Positions 46,202 to 56,033 of a stretch of 64,000 nucleotides of DNA are shown piece by piece. The notes under the pieces are model-generated. The model did not search any database. It was not told the origin of the DNA and was given only the letters and a program-made list of their open reading frames with translations. Each line of letters opens with the position of its first letter. Positions within the stretch are counted from its first letter, which is position 1. The position numbers and the translations under genes are program-made. The DNA comes from Cellulomonas gelida (GTDB taxonomy: Bacteria > Actinomycetota > Actinomycetes > Actinomycetales > Cellulomonadaceae), in NCBI RefSeq assembly GCF_006538725.1, contig NZ_BJLQ01000004.1:1-64000 (forward strand). The letters are read 5' to 3'.

Positions 46202-46782
46202 CCTACCGGATCGGCTACTTCGTCGGCAGCCTGTCGAGCACCTCGATCAACCGCGTGCTGTCTCGCGCACTGATCGGGCTGGCTCCCCCGTCGCTCGAGT
46301 TCAGCGAGATCGCCATCCGCGACCTGCCGCTGTACAGCGCCGACCACGACCAGGACTACCCGCCCGTGGCTCGAGCGCTCAAGGAGGCGATCGAGTCCTC
46401 CGACGGCATCCTGTTCGTCAGCCCCGAGTACAACCGCTCCATCCCCGGCGCGCTCAAGAACGCGATCGACTGGGGCTCACGCCCGTGGGGCACCAACTCG
46501 TTCGCGCGCAAGCCCACGGGGATCGTCGGGGCGTCGATCGGTGCGATCGGCACCGCGGTCATGCAGTCGTCGATGCGCAGCGTGCTGAGCTTCCTCAACG
46601 CCCCCCAGCTCAACGCGCCCGAGGTCTACCTGACGTTCCGGCCCGAGCACTACGGCGACGACGGGACCGTGCACGACGAGTCGACCGCGGACTTCCTGCG
46701 CCACTACATGGAGGAGTACGCCGCGTTCGTCGAGCGCGTCCTGTCGGTCACGGCGCCGGGTCACATCGGCGACCGCGACTGA
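46198..46782 (+). CDS. NADPH-dependent FMN reductase family protein
   Basis: A 194-residue flavodoxin-like protein with the phosphate-binding loop GSLSSTSINRVL and the flavin-contact segment SPEYNRSIPGALKNAIDWGSR. Members reduce quinones, chromate or azo compounds using FMN. It is coupled to the DinB-like gene. Confidence 0.9.
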   Translation: MTYRIGYFVGSLSSTSINRVLSRALIGLAPPSLEFSEIAIRDLPLYSADHDQDYPPVARALKEAIESSDGILFVSPEYNRSIPGALKNAIDWGSRPWGTNSFARKPTGIVGASIGAIGTAVMQSSMRSVLSFLNAPQLNAPEVYLTFRPEHYGDDGTVHDESTADFLRHYMEEYAAFVERVLSVTAPGHIGDRD

Positions 46783-46847
46783 CGGGCTCCTCCCCGCCCC
46801 AGGTCGCGCCGCCGGTCACGCCAGGGCGGGTGCGGGCCGCGTCGCCG

Positions 46848-47372
46848 TCAGGCGGGGATGCCGGCCTCCTCGCGCACGGAGTCGTGCCACGCGACCAGAG
46901 CCTCACCCGCGTCGCCCACGCAGCGGCGGAACGCGCGCGGGCGCAGCGTGCGCGGCGTCAGGTCGAGCCACCCCGCGACGAGCATGCCCGGCAGCCCCGC
47001 CGGCGCGCGCACGTGGTCCCGACGACCGCTCTTGTCCTGGGAGGTGAACCGCGCGACGACGACGTGGCGGCCGGAGCGGCGCAGCACCAGGACGGGGCGG
47101 TCCTTGGCGCCCGTGCCGTCGTCGAACGGCACCAGGGCGTACCAGACCTCCCCGGGGCGCGGGGCGCGGCGGCCCCGGCGGGATCCACCGCGCCGCTTCC
47201 GGCGCACGAGCGCGCGCAGGATGAGCAGCACGAGCACGAGCACGGCCACGCCGGCCGATCGTTGCGGGGTCGTGAGGTCGGCGAACCACTGCTGCAGCGT
47301 CTCGACCACCGCCGCGACGAGCCCGTCGTCGGGCTCGGTCACGGTCGGCGAGCTCCAGGGCATCGTGCGCAT
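46848..47372 (-). CDS. Membrane-anchored PemK/MazF-like protein
   Basis: A 174-residue protein: about 38 exported or peripheral residues, one membrane helix (AGVAVLVLVLLILRALV), a strongly basic RRKRRGGSRRGRRAPR stop-transfer stretch, then a PemK/MazF-type SH3-barrel (RPGEVWYALVPFDDGTGAKD RPVLVL). Classical MazF toxins are soluble and paired with an antitoxin; no antitoxin gene is adjacent. The usual RNase residues cannot be confirmed. It may be a repurposed, membrane-tethered RNA- or protein-binding barrel. Confidence 0.75.
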   Translation of the reverse strand: MRTMPWSSPTVTEPDDGLVAAVVETLQQWFADLTTPQRSAGVAVLVLVLLILRALVRRKRRGGSRRGRRAPRPGEVWYALVPFDDGTGAKDRPVLVLRRSGRHVVVARFTSQDKSGRRDHVRAPAGLPGMLVAGWLDLTPRTLRPRAFRRCVGDAGEALVAWHDSVREEAGIPA

Positions 47373-47434
47373 GCGACTGCATCGACGACCCCGCCGTCAG
47401 CCTTGAGCCCCGCACGCCCCGAGATGGGACGGGC

Positions 47435-47476
47435 ACGACGAAGGCCGCGACCCGGGGTGGGCGCGGCCTTCGTCGT
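47435..47476 (-). terminator. rho terminator hairpin
   Basis: ACGACGAAGGCCGCG (47435-47449) pairs perfectly with CGCGGCCTTCGTCGT (47462-47476) over 15 bases around a 12-base loop, beginning 13 bases after the rho stop. No U-tract follows. Stem and location strongly suggest the 3' end of the rho mRNA. Confidence 0.75.
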
Positions 47477-47489
47477 CGGTGAGCGGAGG

Positions 47490-49439
47490 TCAGACCGTGC
47501 GGCCCGCGTTCTCCTGGCCCCAGCTGCCCGGGGTGGTCTTCTGGACCTGCAGGAGGAACTCCACGTTGGACTTCGTCTCCTTGATCTTGCCCGTGAGCAG
47601 CTCGATCGCCTGCTGCTGGTCGAGCGCACCGAGCACCCTGCGCAGCTTGTAGACGATCTGCAGCTCGTCGCGCGACATGAGGAGCTCCTCGCGGCGCGTG
47701 CCCGACGCGTTGACGTCGACCGCCGGGAAGATGCGCTTGTCCGCGAGCGAGCGGGACAGGCGCAGCTCCATGTTCCCGGTGCCCTTGAACTCCTCGAAGA
47801 TGACCTCGTCCATCTTGGAGCCGGTCTCGACGAGCGCGGACCCGAGGATCGTCAGCGAGCCACCGTTCTCGATGTTGCGCGCGGCGCCGAAGAACTTCTT
47901 CGGCGGGTAGAGCGCGGAGGCGTCGACACCACCCGACAGGATGCGGCCCGATGCCGGCGCGGCCAGGTTGTAGGCGCGCGACAGACGCGTGATCGAGTCG
48001 AGCAGCACCACGACGTCCTGGCCGAGCTCCACGAGACGCTTGGCGCGCTCGATCGCGAGCTCGGCGACGATCGTGTGGTCCGAGGCGGGGCGGTCGAACG
48101 TCGAGGCGATGACCTCGCCCTTGACCGTCCGCTCCATGTCCGTGACCTCCTCAGGGCGCTCGTCGACGAGCACGACCATGAGGTGGACCTCGGGGTTGTT
48201 CGTGGTGATCGCGTTCGCGATCTGCTGCATGATGATCGTCTTGCCGGCCTTGGGCGGCGCGACGATGAGGCCGCGCTGACCCTTGCCGATCGGGGCGACG
48301 ATGTCGATCACGCGCGGCGTCAGACGGCCCGGGTCGGGCGTCTCGAGGCGCAGCCGCTCCTGCGGGTACAGCGGCGTGAGCTTGGTGAACTCAGGCCGCT
48401 CGCGGGCCTCGTCGGGCGACAGGCCGTTGACCGAGTCCAGGCGCACGAGCGCGTTGAACTTGTTCGGCCGGTTGCCCTGCGCGGGCTGCTCGCCCTCGCG
48501 GGGCTGGCGCACCGCACCCGTGATCGCGTCGCCGCGGCGCAGGCCGCTCTTCTTGACCTGGCCGAGCGAGACGTACACGTCGTTCGGGCCGGGCAGGTAG
48601 CCCGTGGTCCGCACGAACGCGTAGCTGTCGAGGATGTCGAGGATGCCCGCGACCGGCAGCAGCACGTCGTCGTCGGCGAGCTCGATCTCGTCGAGGCCCG
48701 ACAGGTCCGGCTGACCGGTGCGACCGCCGGTACGACCGCGCTTGCGGTCCCGGTCGCGGTAGCGGTCACGCGAGCGGCGACGACGACCGCCGCGCTCCTC
48801 GTCGTCGTCCTGCCCGCCCTGGCCGTTCGGGGCGCCGGCACCCTGGGCGCCCGGCGCGTTCTGCTGGCCGGCCTGACGCGGCTGCTCGCCCTGCCCGCGC
48901 TGCTGGTTGCGCTGGCCCTGACGCTCGCCGTCGCCCTGCGTGTCGGGAGCACCCGACCCGCGGCCCGCACGACGCGACCGACGCTCGCCCTGCTCGCCCA
49001 CGGCTTCGACGGCCTCCGCCGCACGCTGCGCGCGGTCGTCGCCGCGGCTCGCGCGCTCCGGGGCCTCGGCCGAGGCGACCTTGGCGTCGAGCGCGGCCTC
49101 GAGACCGGCGAGTGCGTCGGTGGCCGGTCCCTGCTCACGGCGTGCGCCGCGCGACCGCTGCGGGCGACGCTCGGCACCCTCGCCGCGCTGCTCGCCGGTC
49201 TCGGCGGGCGGTGCGGCCGGGGCCTCGGTCATCTGCTCCTTGACGGGGGCGACGGCCTGCTCACGTCGCGCGTCGAGGGCGCGGGAGCGCGATCCGCCGC
49301 GGGCGGCGTTGATCGCCTCGACCAGGTCGCCCTTGCGCATCTTCGAGGTGCCCTTGACGCCCAGCCCCGAGGCCATGGCCTGGAGCTCGGGCAGCCGGAG
49401 CGCCGCGATCGACCCGCCGGTCTGGTTGGTGTCTGTCAC
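47490..49439 (-). CDS. rho: Transcription termination factor Rho with large disordered insertion
   Basis: A 649-residue hexameric RNA helicase. The N-terminal SAP-like part ([29 protein letters not shown]) is followed by about 210 residues of low-complexity Arg/Gly/Gln/Asp sequence (about 50-265). The RNA-binding domain and RecA-type ATPase core follow, with Walker [26 protein letters not shown], the Q-loop and R-loop segments, and the C-terminal [19 protein letters not shown]. Such insertions are typical of actinobacterial Rho. GTG 49439. Confidence 0.97.
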   Translation of the reverse strand: MTDTNQTGGSIAALRLPELQAMASGLGVKGTSKMRKGDLVEAINAARGGSRSRALDARREQAVAPVKEQMTEAPAAPPAETGEQRGEGAERRPQRSRGARREQGPATDALAGLEAALDAKVASAEAPERASRGDDRAQRAAEAVEAVGEQGERRSRRAGRGSGAPDTQGDGERQGQRNQQRGQGEQPRQAGQQNAPGAQGAGAPNGQGGQDDDEERGGRRRRSRDRYRDRDRKRGRTGGRTGQPDLSGLDEIELADDDVLLPVAGILDILDSYAFVRTTGYLPGPNDVYVSLGQVKKSGLRRGDAITGAVRQPREGEQPAQGNRPNKFNALVRLDSVNGLSPDEARERPEFTKLTPLYPQERLRLETPDPGRLTPRVIDIVAPIGKGQRGLIVAPPKAGKTIIMQQIANAITTNNPEVHLMVVLVDERPEEVTDMERTVKGEVIASTFDRPASDHTIVAELAIERAKRLVELGQDVVVLLDSITRLSRAYNLAAPASGRILSGGVDASALYPPKKFFGAARNIENGGSLTILGSALVETGSKMDEVIFEEFKGTGNMELRLSRSLADKRIFPAVDVNASGTRREELLMSRDELQIVYKLRRVLGALDQQQAIELLTGKIKETKSNVEFLLQVQKTTPGSWGQENAGRTV

Positions 49440-49750
49440 GAAGGACCCTTCCCCCTCGTCGGAGGCCTCGCCCGGTTCTCGGGCGACGGCCGGCGTCTCG
49501 TCGTCGGATGCGGTTCACCCGTCAGCGAGGCGGTGCTGGAAGCCACACGCGCGACTCACGACAATGTCGGCGACACGTTCAGGCTGGGGTGTTCCCGGAT
49601 GGTCGACTCGCCTGAGGCACGGCCGCGGACCTGGAGAGGAGCTGACCTGTTCAGGAGCGGCGCGCGACCCGGAGGATGTGGTCCGGGGAACGCGACGATG
49701 CTACCACTGTCGACCTCACCGACCGCCCGGATGACCTCCGGCCACGGCCG
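49440..49750 (-). other. Intergenic leader between thrB and rho
   Basis: A 311-base gap upstream of rho. It contains a minus-strand TAGCAT hexamer (near 49690) that could be a -10, but the expected -35 is poor. Rho genes often have autoregulated leaders; I see no clear hairpin, leader peptide or conserved RNA here. No gene is supported. Confidence 0.35.
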
Positions 49751-50749
49751 TCACCCGATCGGGTGCTCGCCCACCACGAGCCGCGCCCCGGACGGGTCGA
49801 CCGCGAGCGGACGGATGATCCAGCCGCCCAGGACGCCACCGAACGCCTCGGCGATCGCCGCGTCCGCGTCGGTGCCCCGGGCCCGCTCGTCGTCGGCTCC
49901 GGCGGCGGCTCCCGCGCCCGGCGCCGAGGCGTCCTCGAGGCGGCGCGCGAGCGCGAGCACGGTCGGCCCGGCGCCCGAGACGACCGCCGCGACCCCCCGC
50001 GCACGCAGCGCGTCGACGAGCGCGAGCGAGTCCGGCATGACCGCGCGCCGGTACTCCTGATGGAGCTTGTCGACCGTCGCGTCGAGCAGCAGGTCCGGCC
50101 GACGACCGAGCGCCTGGACGAGCAGCGCGGAACGGCCGGCCTGGAACGCGGCGTCGGCGTGCGGGACGTGTGCGGGCAGCACGTCGCGCGCGGCCTTCGT
50201 CGACAGGTGCGTCGGCGGGATCATGACGACGGGTGCGATGTCGAGGTGCACCTCGACCTGCGTCGCCCCGACCCCGCCGGTGGCGTTGGTCCACGCGACG
50301 GTCGCACCGCCGAGGATCGCCGGTGCGGCGTTGTCCGGGTGCCCCTCCATCTGCGTCGCGAGCGCGAGCACGGTCGCGTCGTCGAGCGCCTCGGGCTCGG
50401 AGATCAGGCCGCGTGCCGCGACGATGCCCGCGACGACGGCCGCCGCCGACGAGCCGAGGCCGCGTCCGTGCGGGATGGCGTTGCGGCAGGTCAGCGCGAG
50501 GCCCGCCTGAGGAGCGCCCACGTGGTCGAGCGCGACGCGGATCGCGCGCACGACGAGGTGGCGCTCGTCGTCAGGCACCGTGCCGGCACCCTCGCCCTCG
50601 ACCACGACCTCCACGCCCGCGGACGCGACGGCGCGCACCTCGAGCTCGTCGTGCAGGGCCAGGGCGACGCCCATCGCGTCGTAGCCCGGCCCGAGGTTCG
50701 CCGAGGTCGCCGGGACGCGCACCCGGACACGGTCGGCCCGCAGTCGCAC
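49751..50749 (-). CDS. thrB: Homoserine kinase
   Basis: A 332-residue GHMP kinase with RVPATSANLGPGYDAMGVAL at the N terminus, the ATP loop PHGRGLGSSAAAVVAG and a C-terminal AVVSGAGPTVLAL. It phosphorylates homoserine in threonine synthesis. GTG 50749 lies 10 bases after thrC. Confidence 0.96.
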   Translation of the reverse strand: MRLRADRVRVRVPATSANLGPGYDAMGVALALHDELEVRAVASAGVEVVVEGEGAGTVPDDERHLVVRAIRVALDHVGAPQAGLALTCRNAIPHGRGLGSSAAAVVAGIVAARGLISEPEALDDATVLALATQMEGHPDNAAPAILGGATVAWTNATGGVGATQVEVHLDIAPVVMIPPTHLSTKAARDVLPAHVPHADAAFQAGRSALLVQALGRRPDLLLDATVDKLHQEYRRAVMPDSLALVDALRARGVAAVVSGAGPTVLALARRLEDASAPGAGAAAGADDERARGTDADAAIAEAFGGVLGGWIIRPLAVDPSGARLVVGEHPIG

Positions 50750-50759
50750 GACCGTCGCC

Positions 50760-51851
50760 TCAGCCCAGGCCGAGCGCGTCGGCGATGGACACGACGTCCG
50801 CGCTCACGCGCACGAGGTCCACGTCGCCGCCGTCCGGGCGACGCAGCGCCCACTGCGGGTCCTTCAGGCCGTGGCCCGTCACCGTGATCGTGATGCGCGC
50901 ACCGGCGGGCACGCGGCCCTCGTCGGAGAGGCGCAGCAGACCCGCGACACCCGCGGCGGACGCGGGCTCGACGAACACGCCGACCTCGGCCGACAGCACG
51001 CGGTGGGCGCGCAGGATCTCCTCGTCGGTCACCGACTCGATGAGGCCGCCCGAGACGTCGCGCGCCTCCTCGGCCTGCTTCCACGACGCGGGGTTGCCGA
51101 TGCGGATCGCGGTCGCGATCGTCTCGGGCTCGTCGACGGGGTGACCGAGCACGATCGGCGCGGCACCCGCGGCCTGGAAGCCCCACATGACCGGCGTGCG
51201 GGTCGCGACCGCGCCGTGAGCCGCGCCGTCGTCGAGGCCCGCGTACTCGCGGAAGCCCTTCCAGTAGGCGGTGATGTTGCCCGCGTTGCCGACCGGCAGG
51301 ACGTGGATGTCGGGTGCGTCGCCGAGCGCGTCGACGATCTCGAACGCGCCGGTCTTCTGGCCCTGGATGCGGTCGGGGTTCACCGAGTTCACGAGCTCGA
51401 CCGGGTAGGACTCGGCGAGCTTGCGGGCCGCGATCAGGCAGTCGTCGAAGTTGCCGTCGACCTGCAGCAGGCGCGCCCCGTGCGCGACGGCCTGGCTGAG
51501 CTTGCCCATCGCGATCTTGCCGTCCGGCACGAGCACCGCGCACACCATGCCCGCGCGCGTCGCGTACGCCGCCGCCGAGGCCGACGTGTTGCCCGTCGAC
51601 GCGCACACGACCGCCTTCGCGCCGCGCGCGGCCGCCGCCGAGATCGCGGTCGTCATGCCGCGGTCCTTGAACGAGCCCGTCGGGTTCATGCCCTCGAACT
51701 TCACGTACACGTCTGCACCGGTGCGCACGCTGAGGGCGGGCGCGGCGATCAGGGGCGTGCCGCCCTCGTACAGCGTGACCGGGTGGGTCGTGAGGTGCGC
51801 GGGCAGGCGGTCGGCGTACTCGGCGATGACGCCGCGCCACTGGTGGGCCAT
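50760..51851 (-). CDS. thrC: Threonine synthase
   Basis: A 363-residue PLP enzyme (class of short threonine synthases) with the Schiff-base lysine in [11 protein letters not shown], the phosphate-binding [16 protein letters not shown] and [12 protein letters not shown]. It converts O-phosphohomoserine to threonine. The start overlaps the hom stop (TGATG). Confidence 0.97.
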   Translation of the reverse strand: MAHQWRGVIAEYADRLPAHLTTHPVTLYEGGTPLIAAPALSVRTGADVYVKFEGMNPTGSFKDRGMTTAISAAAARGAKAVVCASTGNTSASAAAYATRAGMVCAVLVPDGKIAMGKLSQAVAHGARLLQVDGNFDDCLIAARKLAESYPVELVNSVNPDRIQGQKTGAFEIVDALGDAPDIHVLPVGNAGNITAYWKGFREYAGLDDGAAHGAVATRTPVMWGFQAAGAAPIVLGHPVDEPETIATAIRIGNPASWKQAEEARDVSGGLIESVTDEEILRAHRVLSAEVGVFVEPASAAGVAGLLRLSDEGRVPAGARITITVTGHGLKDPQWALRRPDGGDVDLVRVSADVVSIADALGLG

Positions 51852-53176
51852 CAGGCTCCTTCGACTCGCAGGACGGACACGACGTCACGCACGACGTCGA
51901 GGTCGGTGAGCGCGGCCACCGTGGCCGCGAGCGCGCGCTCGGGCGCGGCGTGGGTGGTGATGAGCAGGCGCGCGAGGTCCGTGCCGTCGCCGCTGCCGTC
52001 GGCCCGGCCGTCCGCGCTCTGCCGGACCGCCTCGATCGACACGTCGTGCTCGGCGAGGGCCGCCGCGACCTGTGCGAGCACGCCCGGGCGGTCGTCGACG
52101 TCCAGGCGCACCTGGAAGCGCGTGCGCGCGGCGTCGGCCGGCAGCACGGGCAGCGCCGCGTACGACGACTCGACCGGTCCGCGCCCGCCGAGCACGCGGT
52201 GCCGCGCGACGGAGACGAGGTCTCCCAGGACGGCCGACGCGGTGGGCGCGCCGCCCGCGCCGCGCCCGTAGAACATGAGCTCGCCGGCGGCCTCGGCCTC
52301 GACGAACACCGCGTTGAACGCGCCGCGCACACCGGCGAGCGGGTGCTCGTCAGGCACGAGTGCGGGGTGCACGCGCACCTGGATGCCCGCGACGTCGTCG
52401 GACGTGTTGCGCTCGGCGATCGCGAGCAGCTTGATCGTGTGGCCCGTGCGCTTCGCCCACGCGACGTCGGCGGCGGTCACGGACGTGATGCCCTCGCGTG
52501 CGACGTCGTCGATCGAGACGCGGGTGTGGAACGCGAGCGACGCGAGGATCGCGGCCTTGGCCGCCGCGTCGAACCCCTCGACGTCCGCGGTCGGGTCCGC
52601 CTCCGCGTAGCCGAGCGCCTGCGCCTCCTTGACGGCCTGCTCGAGCTCGAGGCCCTCGGTCGCCATGCGGTCGAGCACGTAGTTGGTGGTCCCGTTGACG
52701 ATGCCCAGCACGCGCTGCACCTGGTCGCCCGCGAGCGACTCGCGCACCGGGCGGACGATCGGGATCGCACCGGCCACCGCGGCCTCGAAGTACAGGTCGA
52801 CACCCGCCGCGTCCGCGGCCTTGTAGAGCGTCGGGCCGTCCTGCGCGAGCAGCGCCTTGTTGGCGGTGACCACGCTCGCGCCGTGCTCGATCGCGCGCAG
52901 GATCAGCGAGCGGGCCGGCTCGATGCCGCCCATCACCTCGACCACGACGTCCGCGCCGTCGACGAGCGACTCGGCGTCGTCGGTCAGCAGGTCGGCGAGC
53001 GGCGTCCCGGTCACGCCCTCACGCGGTGCGGCAGCGTCGCGGACCGCGATCCCGACGAGCTCGAGCGACGTGCCGACGCGCGGCGCGAGCTCCTCGGCGT
53101 GCTCGAGCAGACGCCGGGCGACCTGCGTGCCGACGACCCCGCAACCGAGCAGGGCGACCTTCAGGGGGGCGGGCAC
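51851..53176 (-). CDS. hom: Homoserine dehydrogenase with C-terminal ACT domain
   Basis: A 441-residue enzyme: NAD(P)-binding [15 protein letters not shown], catalytic-domain motifs [23 protein letters not shown] and [14 protein letters not shown], and a C-terminal ACT domain (about 355-435) that gives threonine feedback in relatives. It reduces aspartate semialdehyde to homoserine. GTG 53176. It heads hom-thrC-thrB; lysA, its usual upstream neighbour in Actinobacteria, is displaced by the heme cluster. Confidence 0.97.
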   Translation of the reverse strand: MPAPLKVALLGCGVVGTQVARRLLEHAEELAPRVGTSLELVGIAVRDAAAPREGVTGTPLADLLTDDAESLVDGADVVVEVMGGIEPARSLILRAIEHGASVVTANKALLAQDGPTLYKAADAAGVDLYFEAAVAGAIPIVRPVRESLAGDQVQRVLGIVNGTTNYVLDRMATEGLELEQAVKEAQALGYAEADPTADVEGFDAAAKAAILASLAFHTRVSIDDVAREGITSVTAADVAWAKRTGHTIKLLAIAERNTSDDVAGIQVRVHPALVPDEHPLAGVRGAFNAVFVEAEAAGELMFYGRGAGGAPTASAVLGDLVSVARHRVLGGRGPVESSYAALPVLPADAARTRFQVRLDVDDRPGVLAQVAAALAEHDVSIEAVRQSADGRADGSGDGTDLARLLITTHAAPERALAATVAALTDLDVVRDVVSVLRVEGA

Positions 53177-53310
53177 ACGACCTCCGGTGCTCTCGTCGGG
53201 AACTGCGCACAGGATAGGGCGCGCGCGCGACCGCCCGTGCGGACGTCCGGTCGGCAGGACGCGGCGTCGTCGCCCCGCACGTGGGGTCCACGCGCGCGGC
53301 GCCGGGACGC

Positions 53311-53346
53311 CGCAGGGGCGGTCGGGAGACCCCGACCGCCCCTGCG
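53311..53346 (-). terminator. Terminator hairpin of the heme cluster
   Basis: CGCAGGGGCGGTCGGG (53311-53326) pairs perfectly with CCCGACCGCCCCTGCG (53331-53346) around the tetraloop AGAC. It starts 17 bases past the stop of the HtaA/Ig gene and before hom. It is a 16-pair, nearly all-GC stem without a U-tract. Confidence 0.8.
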
Positions 53347-53362
53347 TCCTGCGGGAGTCCGC

Positions 53363-55321
53363 TCAGACGACCTTGAGCGAGACCGTCCTGCTCGACGCCT
53401 TGACGTTCGACGAGCCCGCGTAGGTCACCTTCACCGTGTACGTGCCCTTGGTCGTGAGCTTCGGCAGCGTGACCGTGCGGGTGCCGCCCTGCAGCGTGAC
53501 CGTCTTCGTGGCGTAGGACCTGCCGTTGCGCGTGACCTGGACCGTCGCCTTGCCCGTCGGCACCGTGCCGGTCGCCTTCACGGTCACGACGACCGTGCCG
53601 CGCACCGTGGTCGTGACCGTCGCGGCCTTGGCGGTGACCGCGCTGGTCGCCTTGGCCACCGTGCGCTTCGAGCTCACCTTGGCTGCGTCGAGCTGGCTGC
53701 TGCCGCCGTAGGAGACGGTCAGCGTGCGGGAGCCCGCCGCGAGGGTCTTCGGCACCGTGAGCGAGGCCTTGCCGCCCGAGAGCGTGCCGGTCGCCAGGAC
53801 CTTGGTGCCGTGCAGGAGCGTGACCTTGCCCGTCGCGGCCACCGGTCCGGTGACGGTCACCGCCACCTTCGCCGACCTGCCGTGCGTGAGCGACGGCCAG
53901 GTCGCGGCGACCTTGGCGGCGCCCTTGGCGACCGTCACGACGGCGCTCGTCGTCGCCGGGGCGTAGTCGATGTCGCCGAGGAACGCGACGGTCATCGTGT
54001 GGGTGCCGGCCGCCAGCGGCTTGTCGAGCGCCACCGTCACGGCACCGTCCGCGACGACGCCCCGGCCGCGCACGACGCCCTTGGCGTCCCGCACCTCGAC
54101 GTCCCCGACGGGCGCCGAGGCGTCGACCGCGGAGACCGTGGCCCGTACGACCGGCAGCGCACCGACGACGGAGCGGGAGCTGCTCGCGACGACCTCGGTG
54201 CCGAGCTTCGAGAACTCGACGGGCGTGAAGGTCTCGAACGCGGGCGTGGCCGCGCTGCCGCCCGGGTAGGTGTAGATGCCGAACCGGCCCGCGCTGACCT
54301 TGCCGGCCGCGGCGGCGAGCGCCGCGGCGCGGTCGACCGTGAGGGTCGCGGTGAACGTGCCGTCGGGGCGCAGCTCGACGCCGCCGCTCGCCGCGCCGCC
54401 GATCGTCGGGACGTCCGCGGCCAGGACGGCCCACGCCGTGGCGGCGGCGGGACGGCTCGCCGACGTGGCGCCCTGCGACGGACGCCACGTCGTGGCGAAG
54501 TACCCGAACGCCACGTAGGCACCGCCAGGCTTGCCTGCGAGCGGGGGTCGGGCCGCGAGCGACGCCTGCGGGACGAAGCCCGAGCCCTCGACCGTCACGG
54601 TCGCCGATCCGTCGCGCTCGAAGCTCGTCCGCGAGACCGCGACCGTGGGCGTCGCGGTCTCGAGCGAGCCCGAGATGTCGTCGAGGACCTCACCCACGGG
54701 GTAGAGCGGCACGGCGGCGCGGCCCGCCGCGGTCAACGTGAGCTGCGTGCCGGTGAACGTCGCGCCGGTGGCGCTCGTCGTCACCGCGAGGTGGCCGATG
54801 TTCGCGATCGCGACGTCGTCCGCCTGGTACTCGCCGGCCTCGAACTCGCCGAAGTCCGACGTGACGACGGTGCGCGCGTCGGCCGTCACGACGGCCTGGG
54901 TGCCGACCGTCCCGATGCGCACGTCGCTCAGCGAGATCGTGAAGTAGTGCGAGGGGAAGCTGTAGGTGACCCCGCCGTCGGAGTCGAGCGTCAGCGCCGC
55001 GGGGTCGAACGACCCGGCGTTCACCGGGAACACGTACGGGCGGGCCTCCCCGACGCCGGGCTCGGCGAACGTCGCGGGCGCGGTCAGCACCACGCGCTCA
55101 CCGACCGGCTCGGTGTTCAGCCCACTCGCGACGTACGTGCGGAAGCTCTGCTTGAAGCCCCACGTGAGGCTCCCCGAGGACACCACGCGGGGCGCGTCCG
55201 CGGCGCTCGCCGGGACGGCCGCAGCGGCGACCAGGGCGGTGGCTCCGAGGGCGGTGGCCGTGGCGGCGGCCACGAGGCGCCGAGTCCAGGCCTGACCGCG
55301 GGTGGCGGTACGTGTGAACAT
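53363..55321 (-). CDS. Secreted HtaA-domain protein with Ig-like repeats
   Basis: A 652-residue exported protein. The signal peptide ends near ASAADAP (about residue 42). A canonical HtaA domain follows (about 45-220; LTWGFKQSFRTYV, YSFPSHYFTISLSDVRIGT). Next comes a domain at about 228-375 shared with the 408-residue protein at 58719 (WRPS..., ETFTPVEF). Three bacterial Ig-like repeats with AKVAATWPSLTHGRSAKVAV-type units run to the end. There is no LPXTG motif or C-terminal membrane helix, so it is released or wall-associated by other means. HtaA domains bind heme in Corynebacterium. It has its own iron box at 55385. Confidence 0.82.
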   Translation of the reverse strand: MFTRTATRGQAWTRRLVAAATATALGATALVAAAAVPASAADAPRVVSSGSLTWGFKQSFRTYVASGLNTEPVGERVVLTAPATFAEPGVGEARPYVFPVNAGSFDPAALTLDSDGGVTYSFPSHYFTISLSDVRIGTVGTQAVVTADARTVVTSDFGEFEAGEYQADDVAIANIGHLAVTTSATGATFTGTQLTLTAAGRAAVPLYPVGEVLDDISGSLETATPTVAVSRTSFERDGSATVTVEGSGFVPQASLAARPPLAGKPGGAYVAFGYFATTWRPSQGATSASRPAAATAWAVLAADVPTIGGAASGGVELRPDGTFTATLTVDRAAALAAAAGKVSAGRFGIYTYPGGSAATPAFETFTPVEFSKLGTEVVASSSRSVVGALPVVRATVSAVDASAPVGDVEVRDAKGVVRGRGVVADGAVTVALDKPLAAGTHTMTVAFLGDIDYAPATTSAVVTVAKGAAKVAATWPSLTHGRSAKVAVTVTGPVAATGKVTLLHGTKVLATGTLSGGKASLTVPKTLAAGSRTLTVSYGGSSQLDAAKVSSKRTVAKATSAVTAKAATVTTTVRGTVVVTVKATGTVPTGKATVQVTRNGRSYATKTVTLQGGTRTVTLPKLTTKGTYTVKVTYAGSSNVKASSRTVSLKVV

Positions 55322-55384
55322 CCGAGTCCCTTCGTCGTGCGCCGCAGGACTGGTCAGGGCGCGCTGGTAGGAGGCTAGCCGAAG

Positions 55385-55403
55385 TTAGGTAATCCTTGCC
55401 TTA
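55385..55403. promoter_or_regulatory. DtxR/IdeR-type iron box
   Basis: TTAGGTAATCCTTGCCTTA matches the 19-base consensus TWAGGTTAGSCTAACCTWA at 15 positions. It lies 64 bases before the HtaA/Ig gene start and just overlaps the end of the upstream CDS. Iron-loaded DtxR/IdeR would repress here. Confidence 0.8.
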
Positions 55404-56033
55404 CTCGACGCTGTGCGGCACGTCACGCCGCCGCCGCAGCACGACGACCGCCCCGGCCGCCACGGCGGCGAACGCGCCGACCACGAGCGCGCCGACCACG
55501 AGCCCCCACGGACCCGCGTCGGACGCGCCCGGTGCCTCGACCGTGAGCACCACTCGCAGGGCGAGGCGGCGTTCGACGGCCAGGCCGCCCTGCTCGTCGG
55601 GCGCGGTCGTCACGACAGCCGCGACGTACGTGCCGGGGGCCGCGTCGGGTGGCACGACGACGTGCACGGGGACGCCGACGTCCTCGCCGGCCGCGAGCGT
55701 CACCGGCTCGACGGGCACCGAGACCCACGCCGCCGGTCCGGTCCGGGTGTCCGCGACCTCGAGCGCGCCGTCGGCGTCCGCGCGCGTGTCGGAGGCCGAC
55801 ACCGCGAGCTCGAGCGTCCGGCCGCCCTCGTTCCGCACGACGACCGCGTCGTCGACCTCGTCGCCCGCGCGCAGCACGTGCTCGATCACCGCCGAGCCGT
55901 CGCGCGGCCGGACCGACCAGCTCGCCTCGTCGGACGCCCCCGCCGAGACCGCCGGGAGCAGGACCCCGAGGGCGACGGAGATGACCGCGAGCACGGGGAC
56001 GACGAGCCCGCGCGGCCGCACCGCTGACGTCAT
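55401..56033 (-). CDS. DUF916 (WxL-interacting) membrane-anchored protein
   Basis: A 210-residue protein with a signal peptide (cleavage near AGASDEA), one immunoglobulin-like domain (about 38-165; VLRAGDEVDDAVVVRNEGGR, PPDAAPGTYVAAVVT) resembling the peptidoglycan-binding DUF916 domain of WxL-interacting proteins, one C-terminal membrane helix and a short basic tail. In Firmicutes such proteins anchor WxL proteins to the wall. Here the gene overlaps (ATGA) the HtaA-WxL gene upstream, consistent with a direct partnership. Confidence 0.72.
   Translation of the reverse strand: MTSAVRPRGLVVPVLAVISVALGVLLPAVSAGASDEASWSVRPRDGSAVIEHVLRAGDEVDDAVVVRNEGGRTLELAVSASDTRADADGALEVADTRTGPAAWVSVPVEPVTLAAGEDVGVPVHVVVPPDAAPGTYVAAVVTTAPDEQGGLAVERRLALRVVLTVEAPGASDAGPWGLVVGALVVGAFAAVAAGAVVVLRRRRDVPHSVE

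Noticed and set aside
46485-50060. Long plus-strand open frame opposite rho and thrB
   Set aside because: It is antisense to Rho and homoserine kinase with their full motifs; its translation is low-complexity Arg/Val/Leu sequence.
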